Below are positions 54,935 to 64,000 of a stretch of DNA of 64,000 nucleotides, in pieces. Position numbers and translations under genes: made by a program. Numbering within the stretch: position 1 is the first letter of the stretch; every line of letters begins with the position of its first letter. Under the pieces are notes generated by a model. It was not told the DNA's origin and ran no database searches. It was given only the letters and a program-made list of their open reading frames with translations. The stretch is from Hexactinellida sp. DTS-2022 (taxonomy: Eukaryota; Porifera; Hexactinellida): the NCBI GenBank assembly GCA_028753945.1, contig JAPNXP010000018.1:1550001-1614000 (forward strand), in the 5' to 3' direction.

Positions 54935-56000
54935 TTTGTTTGTTTGTCCAGATTGTATTAAAGTGATAGAGGGATAAAAACAGCATTTATATTGGAGATT
55001 AACTTCTAAACAAGTATGCTGAACACGTATTTCGTATTTAAAATTTTATAATATGAATATTCACTGTTGTGTTTACAAAATAGGTAATCAAATTAATGAA
55101 AATTAAATATGAACCTATAAGCTAGCATTCAATTTCAACGGGTATTATCGGTAAACAAATATGCTGAACACGAATTTCGAATTTATACATTCTCTTATAA
55201 ATACTTATTGTTCTTTGCAAAAATTGGTAAACAAATAATTGAAATTTCAAAATGGGAATTAATCAATTCCACATCGAATGCATATTTATATGCATTTAAT
55301 AAGTACTTGCCCTTCGGTCTCGGTCGCTTTGCGACAGTTCGGTGCTACGCACCTCAAGTTAACGGCCGCAGTGCGGCCTTACACCTCACCCTTTCTGCCA
55401 TGGAAAATGGTAGAAAGGGACGTTATATACAACCCTTTCTACCATTTTCCATAGTTTTACTTGTTTACCAATAATACCCGTCAGAAGCTAACTTCTAGGT
55501 CGATTTTGAATTTTCATTAATTTGTTTACCTATTTTGTGTAAACAACAACAACAACTATTCATATTATAAATTTATAAATGCGAAATTCGTGTTCAGCAT
55601 ACTTGCTTACCTATAATACCCGTTGAAAGCAAACTTCTAGGTTGATTTTGAATTTCATTAATTTGTTTACCTATTTGTGTCAACAACAACAACAACAAAT
55701 ATTAATATTATAAATTTATAAATGCGAAATTCGTGTTCAGCATACTTGCTTACCTATAATACCCGTTGAAAGCTAACTTCTAGCTTGATTTTAAATTTTC
55801 ATTTATTTGTTTACCTATTATGTGTAAACAACAACAACAAATATTAATATGAGAAATTTATAAACGCGAAATTCGTGTTCAGCATACTGTTTACCTATTA
55901 TAACATTTGGAAGTTAGTTTCTATCTCATATATAAATGCGGTTTCTATTCCCCCATCACTTTAATACAATCCGGACAAACAAACACACAAACAAACAACA
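54935..56000. mobile_element. Foldback-type element with tandem sub-repeats
   Basis: Left end GTTTGTTTGTCCAGATTGTA and right end TACAATCCGGACAAACAAAC are inverted. The arms consist of repeated units (TTTATAAATGCGAAATTCGTG, CAGCATACTTGCTTACCTATAAT, AATTTGTTTACCTATT): three or four on the right (55450-55960) and two or three inverted on the left (54990-55240). The centre is GC-rich, with CCTTCGGTCTCGGTCGCTTTG and a 20-bp hairpin. No coding sequence. Partial relatives at 37290-37470 and 43860-44365. Confidence 0.75.
55400..55452. repeat. Perfect 20-bp hairpin at the foldback centre
   Basis: ATGGAAAATGGTAGAAAGGG (55400-55419) and its exact complement (55433-55452) are separated by 13 bases. A further CCCTTTCTGCCAT just upstream (55389-55401) could pair alternatively with the same arm. 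Confidence 0.92.
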
Positions 56001-58637
56001 ATCGAGATTTAATAATATAGATTTAATTAATTCTACACCTAACAGTGCACAAATTTCCAAATTTTGCTTAGTTTGTTCCATAATTGAGTTTCTAGTTGCT
56101 TTGTTTACTACATTTTAGTTAAATTTAATTGTTAAATCTAATTCCATTGACCTATTAAACTTGTCATAATTATTTTGATTCAACTTGTACACGAACCAGC
56201 CAAAATTATTTGAACAAAAGAAATTTTTATGCAGACACAATATTCGTCTGTGAACTTGTTAATGGCTGTTTAAACTAGTAAGGTCGAGTAGGCAAATCCA
56301 TTTTAAATTAATATTTTTCCAAATAATTCAACTTAAATACAGTTAAGAGTACATTGAAATTAGTGTTAATTAAATTAAGAATAGATTAAACAATTTACAG
56401 GCTTTAAAGTTGAAAGATTGAATTGTTATACTTGTACTCTTGTAGGCAATAATTAAATATCCACATATTCATTTTAGCATGGAATTATTATCATTTATTC
56501 AACGTGTAGCGATTATACGCTATGTTACATACCCATATAGTATCATCGAGGTTATAGTATTAGGCATGTACCTAGTTTAGTTACACTTATTTGTATTTCT
56601 ACTTATCTTGGATATTATTAGTTCGCGCTTGAAATAATTACAAATAGTCCAGCTACTCTATGGCAGCTCCAATGAATATTTAAGGGTAATCTGTATTGAT
56701 ATTCGGGCGTTCATGGTGAATCTCAGAATTGCATAATTTACTACTAGGAATACTCTAGATGAGATAGAGATTGACTTCTATGATTTTTTTTTTCTTAATT
56801 TTCAATCAAGATGGTGTTTTTTAATAAAATAAGACGTCGACTTCCTTATATGGGCATGACATTTTTTCAAAAATTGTTGAATCTTTTTGAATTTTTGAAC
56901 ATATTATTATGAGACTATTTCCTCTCAGTAATAATTTTTATTTTATTTATTTTTGCAGAAGAAACGATGCTAAAGGGCATTTTTTCAAAATAATCATAAA
57001 ACGCAGTCGTGCACTAAACTATCGTTATAAAATGTTAGAAGAAAAAATTTTCAATTCTAGTTCAAGGGTCTGAGGATGCATCATGTGTTACCCCAGAGAA
57101 ATTTTTTGACTTTCTGATTATTATTTTTGGTTTTATAAGCATTCTAAGGCTGCGGCCCACGAATTTTCCGAATTTCAACATCAAAAGAGGTGATAAAATT
57201 CTACACTGCCATATATTGTTCCCAAAATTAAAAATTTCGGAATCTACAGGTCAAAATATACAGGTTCACGTCAAAAAGTTCAGGAATATGTCAAAAATTA
57301 GGAAATTAGGGGCATAAAAGAATATGAAGGGTATGCAAGTACCCGGTGATCATATATTACTGTGGGAAATTGGACTGCAGAATAATTCTGTTATTCTTCA
57401 TAAAAATGCGCCAGCTTCTTATCTATGCGTAGCATTTGTTTTCAACACTTTTACAATAATATATCATGAGTTATGACCAATTTATGACTATGGTTTTGTC
57501 TGTTTTGTCATATTTTCACACCTCAAGGCCCTCAAATATACAATAAAGTATTATATAAAACACCAATTTGGTAATACAAATATGGAAATAGCATTTGCGC
57601 ACAAAATGAGACGTTACACAACACGATCCAATCATTATTCGATAAGTTATGGACTTTTGGGCCACAGAAGGGGGCAAAAAATCTGACATTTCACACCTGT
57701 TGATATTTCAGAAACGCTTTGAGATAAAATGATCATAGGCATTAGAAAATACTGTAAATACCTGACTTTCTATACGTTTATAATACATTTTAGGACTCTA
57801 GGTGTCACACTTTTTAACATGACCATATATGGTAATTTGATGTGCCCAATTTTGATGACGAAGCAAATTTTGTAACTCTTGATCTCTGGACAGCAGAGAC
57901 TAGCTCTAAAATTCTAGTCACATCATGATACTATTTCTTACTCATTGGATAAACTTTTGGGATTATATTATAATTCGAATGATGTGTTCTGATTTCAAAT
58001 GCCCAAATATGGTGGTGTCAAAGTGGCAATATGTTAAAAAGCTGACAAAAATCCAACTTCTGATCCAAATGAGATAGAGCTTAGCTCTAAATTTCTAAAA
58101 ATAGTCTAATTCAATTTCAAATGACATTATCTATTTTATGCAGTTTAGGAACTCCTTTTCCTCGCACTTTCATATTCTGGACTCAGCCACTTCGACACAA
58201 ATTAATTAAATGCTAATTATGAAGGTGTAAAAAAAGACCATTTGGGCATATGGATGTAAAAAAGAGAATTTTTATTCTAGAAAGTCAAACTTTTTTTTAA
58301 AATGCTCAGTATATGTAGGCGCATGTTTTAAAAGCGGGCAGTTTTGGCAATATAATACAAAAAAATTGAATTAGTATACTTTTAATGAAAAATAGTGGGT
58401 TTTTTTTGACCAATTTCACAAAAATGACAATAACATAGAGTAGATTAAAGAAAAAGCATATTTCGGTTCGATTTAAAACATTGAGTATTGACTCAGGTAT
58501 ATTTTATAATTAACATGTTTCGCGCTAAAAACTAACATAAAAAATTTTTGTAAATATTTGGCTAGTATGGATTAGGCCTATATTGACATTGTCTAGTTCA
58601 TAACTAAGGATATATACATAGTAGAACTCTAATATTT
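56001..58637. other. AT-rich gene-free region before the Gypsy remnants
   Basis: No gene recognised apart from the LTR-like copy at 56505. Between 56770 and 58600 the DNA is rich in TTTTTTCAAAAAT-like runs, with no coding frame. Confidence 0.55.
56505..56650 (+). repeat. LTR-like sequence matching 63662-63821
   Basis: TGTAGCGATTATACGC through TTATTTGTATTTCTACTTATC and TTAGTTCGCGCTTGA aligns with 63662-63821 with small indels. In direct orientation, 7.2 kb apart, the pair could be the two LTRs of the Gypsy element or separate solo copies. Confidence 0.6.
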
Positions 58638-59995
58638 TCAGGGATATCTTAGATATATTAGTACTATCCAAAAACGCAATAAAAACATTAGGTCGTCGGG
58701 TGTCAAAATATCAGTACAGAGCACCCTTAACATGGCACTTTCCGCAAACGCGCTGCGGGGTGCCCTCTTGTTCCGTATGTGAACAAGAAGGTTGTCGTAT
58801 CTACGTTTGGTACCTCTCCAATTAGGTGCCCAGCCAACGCGCCTTGCGACCGTTTGTCGAACCTCGTATACTTCAGAATGTCGTTGCTCAGAGTGGATGC
58901 CGCTTGAGTACGGATCGCCAGGTGAGACCTGTTCGATCATCTTGCAATGGTCAGTAACCCTCTCGTCTCTCTCTCGTTTTCCATAATCCAATGAGATATC
59001 TGACTGCCGCAGACTTTGTTGCACTACGGCTATAAACTCTCGCATCTGTCATCTGTCACTGGGTTATCTTCTCGCTCTTTGATCCACTCTTCACACCTGA
59101 CTGTACCTTATTCGGTAGTTGCGTGGTTAGTATCACACAGACCTGCCTATTGAGGAACCCCGCTCGTTGGGCTTCTCTCCACAGTTACGCAAATAACACC
59201 CACTCGCGTTCCTCTATCCCAAATCATACTGCACACTCGTGATGTGGCCTCCAACTCGTCGATCGGTGGGTCTAGAGTATTGTGCAAAATCTTGAATGCT
59301 GCTTCTATTGTCTCCTCTTGTATCGCTAGTAACGCAATATCCCTTTCAAAATCGTTTCTGCATACTTATGATGCAGATGGTATAATTTGTATCGTCGCCT
59401 TCTCACCTGCGTGAGCCGCCAAGCAGAGTGGACCATGGGTCAACATTGGTGACCCATGACCCATCTGACCCATCCCATTTCTGACCCATGACCCATTGAC
59501 CCATTGACCCATGACCCATCGAGTGACCCATTGACCCATCACACAATTTTAAATATCTAAATACGATACTGTGACATTAACAGAATAACAGAATAACAGT
59601 GTAAATTACCTCAACAAACCTACTTGTTGCAATGTCGAATATGTTTAGTAGTTCAATACACATCAATGTTATAATAATTATGATGATGATGAGTGATTCG
59701 TATTTTAACTGAAGAATACATTGAAATTCCAAATGGGTCATGGGTCATGGGTCACGGAGCCGTGACCCATGATCCATCTGACCCATCGATTTAGGTGACC
59801 CATTTGACCCATGACCCATGACCCATCGACCCATGGTCCACTCTGCCGCCAAGGAGCTTGTTGCTGCCATAAATAGGGGCTGCCAATCCTCTATCCTTTC
59901 CTCGGGTCTTAGCGAAGGGAATGTGTTAAGGGCCACAACGCGGCCGATTGTCGAAGCGGAGTTTGGGTTACAACTCGGGGTGGCAAGGCATAAAT
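58638..59995 (-). pseudogene. Gypsy-type gag remnant, inverted relative to pol
   Basis: Minus-strand translations give LNTFPSLRPEERIEDWQPLF and MAATSSLAA, then on the far side of a hAT MITE AGEKATIQIIPSAS, RNDFERDIALLAIQEETIEA and LHNTLDPPIDELEATSRV. A 135-codon frame (58638-59045) follows. The composition and E-R-I-E-D-W motif fit a retroelement capsid protein; this is inference. Frames are broken and no zinc knuckle was seen. The gag N-terminus lies next to the protease of the plus-strand pol, i.e. the gag block is flipped in place. Confidence 0.5.
59425..59845. mobile_element. hAT-type MITE with iterated GACCCAT motifs
   Basis: The perfect 8-bp duplication CCGCCAAG is at 59417-59424 and 59846-59853. 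Ends CAGAGTGGACCATGGGTC are inverted at both sides. Near each end there are about ten copies of GACCCATGACCCAT-like units (about 7-10 bp). Inserted in the gag remnant. Confidence 0.92.
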
Positions 59996-60065
59996 CCGTG
60001 ACTACGTAAAGAAGATTGGAGTCTTCGACAAAAAATCTGTTTCAATCGTAGTGAAGATTCGAGCA

Positions 60066-63000
60066 GACAAGTTTATGCGTTGTTAGACACGGGCGCTAAA
60101 GTAAATGTAATTGATTCACAGACTATGGATGATATGGGACTAAAAAAATACCTAGAGCCGGAGACCAATAACATATACGTAGTATCAGGTACTCCTATAC
60201 CAGTGATCGGGAGCATCAAATTACCCATTAAAGTACCTGGAGAAGGAACGCGTTGGACAAAGGTTCACGTTTTAGTAGGGGAGGACCAGTCACTTTTGAT
60301 GGTGCGGCAATTTCTCCAACTATTCGGTCGAGTGGCCTTTAATTATAATGATAGAAGCATCACACTCAGGGTGTTATCCAGGCGTATTGAGCGCTCCTAA
60401 AGGAGCGTAATTTGAATGGATTTTAATCTAGGCGTACAAAAATCGTGTCTAGGTGTACAATATCGAGAGATGCTCCCATATACTTAATACAAAATGTGCA
60501 AACTAGGCGTACAAAATGAAAAATGAACGAGCTCAAACTAAATCTAGGCGCGCAGAAATTTTTGTCTGGATGAAAGCCTGATCACACTGGGGAGAGCTAG
60601 GATCGAAATAGAAGAGGAAGTATTCGGAAGAAATCCGCTAGACAGAGCCCGATCAGTTAAACTGGTTAGTGGTCTCAAAAAAAAATCTAGTGAAGACTCT
60701 CAATACGGACATTGATGGAGCAGCAGGATAAATTCGCAACACTATTGAATGAATCGATGAAGTTTTTATTGATAAACAAAGACGCATATCAGAATGCGAC
60801 CATGTAATAGACACGAAAAACGCAGCGCCAATCAAATCCAGACCGTTCCGGAATCTGCCTCGTAAGTCGTTGGAGGAAGAAATTAAGACAACTTGATGAG
60901 ATACTGGACCAGGGGTTGTGCCGCGCCTCCAACTCACCTTGGGCCAGTAATGTGATATTAGTTATGAAAAAGGACGGACGCCAACGCTTCGCCATATATT
61001 ATCGGCGGTTGAATAGCATAGGCGCCAAGTTTGGGGTTTTGGGGGCCCCCCCCCCCCCCCCATATTGCTGATTGAGGGGCTGGGGGTCATTGGGAGCGAC
61101 CTCCCGGACCTTTCGGTGGATTTAATTTTTGTATGAAAGTGGTCCTTTTGATCGACCAAGGGATGATAGAGGGTGAGAATCACGTTTGTTTACTCAATAT
61201 ATCCAGATTTTGTTTCTGAGGAAACAAATCTGGAAATATTTAGCAAACCTCCCAGTGGTCCCCCAGACACCCCCAGACTCCCCAAGTGGGCCCCCAATCT
61301 TTGATTATAAGTTCCAAAACTTGACGCCTATGTTGAATAGCGTTACAAAAAGGATGCATATGGGGTACCACAAGTACAGGTTATATTGGACAGGCTATAT
61401 GGCTTTATCTACTCAATGATGGATATATCTGCGGCCTATTGGGGTGTACCAGTCAGAAATAGAGACATTGAGAAAACGGTGTTCAATACGCCAAAAGGCT
61501 TATTCGAAATGACAGTAATGCCATTTGGCCTAGTAAATGCTACGCTCCGGGGTCTCAAACACGTAGAGGCGTACATTGACGACTGTAAATATACTCTCAG
61601 GATTTCTAACAGCACATGGAGAACCTGCGGGCATTGTTCGAGCGCTTGCGGGCTGCAAATCTTTACGTCAAAATGAGGAAGCGTCAATTATTCCGCCGAA
61701 AAGTAGAATTTTTGGGACATTTAGTATCGAAAGACGGAAGGAACCCCTAGTGCCTGCTGCAATAAAATTGTCAAAGTTCCCGGTTCCCCAGCCCGCAATA
61801 GTAGCAGAATTGCAGCGATTTTTGGGGAGTGTCAATTTTTATCGATCGTATAGCACAGCTGGCTGCCCCACTGTCGAGTTAACAAGGAAGGGATAGAGAT
61901 TTGTGTGGTCCCATCTACGTTACTAGGCTTTCGATACGCTGCGACACAAGCTTATTCAAGAACCAATAACGTTAGCCTTTCCGAACTGGGAGAATAATTT
62001 CATCATTGAAGCAGATTCTAGTTCTAAAGCGGTGGTCGCAGTATTATCACAGAGATAGCAGTGAGAATCACATCAGATTACTTGAGCAGGGTCCCCGGCC
62101 TTAAGTACGACACAGATGTGCAAAACGAAAGTGTGTTCGAAGACAAGATCTTCGTAGTGGAGACCCTTCCTGAGCCTGACTTAACGCATGAACATTAGCA
62201 AGATCAAGAGATTCAAGATGCAATCGAACAACTCATGAATACTGGTGAGGTTTCGTCGGGTCAGCTGCGTGGTGTAGCAGAGCAGTTAAAGACGAAAAAG
62301 GGAGTACTCTACTTCCAAGATCGCATAGTGGTCCCAAAGAGTGCAAGGGATAGTGTGTTGAAGAAAGTTCACTCCGCCGGACATTTTGTTCAGAGGAGGA
62401 CGCTACAGAATCTGAGACGTAGTTATTTTTGGCTGGGGATGGCGGGGGACGCGCGGACCTTCTGTCAGGGTTGTCTTGTGTGTCAAAAGGCTAAACCTTC
62501 AAATCACGCTAAGGTCCCCCTACAGGAATTCAGTATCAATGGAGTAGGCTCGGGTGACCTGGTGGCAATGGATGTGGCGACATTACCGACAACAAATATC
62601 GTTATTTCCTATATATTATCGACGTCTTTACATGATACATCGAACTTAATCCGTTGCAAGATAAGACAGCGGCGTCACTGGTACGTGAGTTTGAACTAGG
62701 ATGGATTTTTCGCGCGCATTGGGTACGCAGGGCTTTGTTGACAGATCTTCGCATAATATCGATGGCTTAGAGGAATTTGTGCAAAAGATTGGGAATTGAA
62801 AAGCTCCACTCTTCACCCTATCACTCGCAAGCGGATGGGCTGGTTGAAAGGTGCATTGGTTTGGTCAAGCAGGTGGCCAGGTGCTTAACCCTGGAGTCTG
62901 GACCTCAAATTGCCCAAGGAATCATGGCCTGATATTTTACCAGAAGAGCCTTTTACTGTAATAATGCCGAAAATACATCAACGAAGTACTCTCGCTATTG

Positions 63001-63660
63001 ATAATGATGGGAAGACAGCCTACTTCGCCAATAGATGCTAGCATTGGTACAAGGAGTGGTCAGAGATGCCTAACCATTCTCAGCATGTCGAAGTATTGTT
63101 GGAAACTAAGACAGAACTTGAGGAGGCTAGCCCACGAGAACGATAAACAGAGCAAGTTTGAGAGAAACGAGTGGCGCAACAGAACTGCCAAACCGGCAAA
63201 CCCCCATCTTTCAGGATTGGGGAGTGGGTAATGGAGAGAAACGAATTTCGGAAGGATTCGTTGGACCATAAATTCTAGGGACCTTTCATTGTTTTGGATG
63301 TGCAGAATACCAGCGTCAAAATTCAGAAAAAAGAAAAACCCAGATGGATGCATGGAAGCCGGTGCAAAAGGTACGATGGTTATGGAGGGTTTATTAGCCC
63401 CATAATCCCTAGACAAATAGAGAATGACGAGATGGAGTCTCAAGGGCACGAAGTGGCGGAACCGATAACATCAAGTGTTTCTCCTGATGCACCAAACGAG
63501 GACTCCGCCTAGTCAAACAGAAACATAGAGTGAGGAGCAGGTGGGTGGGCCAGTAAGCGAGAGGAGGTACCCTCTACGCATCTGGAATGCCAAAAATTAC
63601 GAAGACTATATAATGCGGGTGGAGGGGCAAACTAAGCCAAGGTACATTTGAGAGGGGGTA
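60066..63660 (+). pseudogene. Ty3/Gypsy pol remnant: protease, RT, RNase H, integrase
   Basis: In order: aspartic protease (60080-60400; LLDTGAKVNVID, active site D-T-G); reverse transcriptase (about 60780-61560; the DISAAYW segment of motif A, PFGLVNA before motif B, and EAYIDDC, which carries Y-I-D-D); RNase H region near 61990-62050; integrase zinc finger H-x-x-H...C-x-x-C near 62370-62490 (SAGHFVQRRTLQNLRRSYFW, CQGCLVCQKAK); and integrase core pieces near 62580-62900. Many frameshifts and stops, plus a hAT MITE at 61017, show it is dead. A purine-rich GAGAGGGGGTAA just before 63662 fits a polypurine tract. The order RT before integrase fits Ty3/Gypsy. Confidence 0.82.
61017..61332. mobile_element. 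hAT-like MITE (CATAGGCG ends) nested in Gypsy RT
   Basis: The perfect 8-bp duplication TTGAATAG is at 61009-61016 and 61333-61340. Ends are CATAGGCGCCAAGTTT and AAACTTGACGCCTATG. The RT reading resumes in register across the duplication. Confidence 0.9.
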
Positions 63661-63661
63661 A

Positions 63662-63821
63662 TGGAGCGATTATGCGCGATGTTATAGTATTATAAGATAA
63701 CTACATCGAAGTTATAGTATAAGGCATGTACCTTAGGTTCTAGTTTAGCTTCACTTATTTGTATTTCTACTTATCTAACTTGGATATTTATTAGTTCACG
63801 CTTGACAAACGTTAATAGTCC
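63662..63821 (+). repeat. 3' LTR-like sequence of the Gypsy element
   Basis: Begins TGGAGCGATTATGCGC directly after the purine tract GAGAGGGGGTAA. Aligns with 56505-56650. TTAATAGTCC then repeats just beyond its end. The true 3' end of the LTR is not resolved. Confidence 0.62.
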
Positions 63822-64000
63822 TTCAATATTAATAGTCCTTCAATATTATGGACCACATTTACAAGGAAGTGAGGATCCCGGTCTCTTGGGGTAAGTTAGC
63901 TGGGAAGCTCTGGCAGCCTCAGTACACGCGTACGACCAATCAGTTAGGCGTACTAATGCTACATGGATTGCTGAACAATGCAGCCAGCTTCGACACTCTA

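Noticed and set aside
1..64000. tRNA or rRNA genes
   Set aside because: No cloverleaf with B-box or conserved rRNA stretch was recognised by eye; a covariance search would be needed to exclude them.

Overview
The window reads as nuclear DNA of an invertebrate animal. It has spliced genes with GT-AG introns (a RAD54 orthologue in six exons), animal-type gene families (a clarin-like tetraspan, LRR-EGF membrane proteins, NACHT-LRR immune-type receptors), AT-rich intergenic DNA and a heavy load of eukaryotic transposons (hAT, pogo/Tigger, MULE, Ty3/Gypsy). The phylum cannot be fixed from the sequence alone. The many NLR copies would suit a sponge, cnidarian or other early-branching or spiralian invertebrate, but that is inference.

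Layout. 1-768: 5' end of a clarin-like four-TM gene (minus), running off the window. 0.8-5 kb: repeats, including two hAT MITEs. 5.1-7.3 kb: long coiled-coil protein (minus). 7.5-10.7 kb: foldback repeats and a NACHT scrap. 10.7-14.5 kb: two decayed LRR-EGF-TM copies (minus), one split by a hAT MITE. 15-18.9 kb: MITEs, a NACHT pseudogene and a MULE pseudogene. 19.5-30.2 kb: RAD54 (minus), whose introns carry two intact plus-strand genes, PNPO and an LRR-EGF-TM receptor. 30.4-35 kb: a hammerhead-ribozyme element, a decayed gene and a MULE that has itself been hit by a hAT MITE. 39.2-42.5 kb: an NLR pseudogene with an internally inverted LRR block, ending in a tandem hammerhead-ribozyme element. 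48-50.8 kb: an apparently intact MULE inserted into another hammerhead element. 51.6-54.8 kb: an intact single-exon NLR. 54.9-56 kb: a foldback element. 56.5-64 kb: a degraded Ty3/Gypsy element with an inverted gag block and two nested hAT MITEs.

The most notable system is a family of self-cleaving hammerhead ribozymes (four copies at three loci, one a 311-bp tandem repeat), matching the known retrozyme architecture. Nesting is the other theme: thirteen transposon copies have perfect target-site duplications that I could read directly (nine hAT-like, two MULE, two TA-flanked), so the order of many insertions can be reconstructed.
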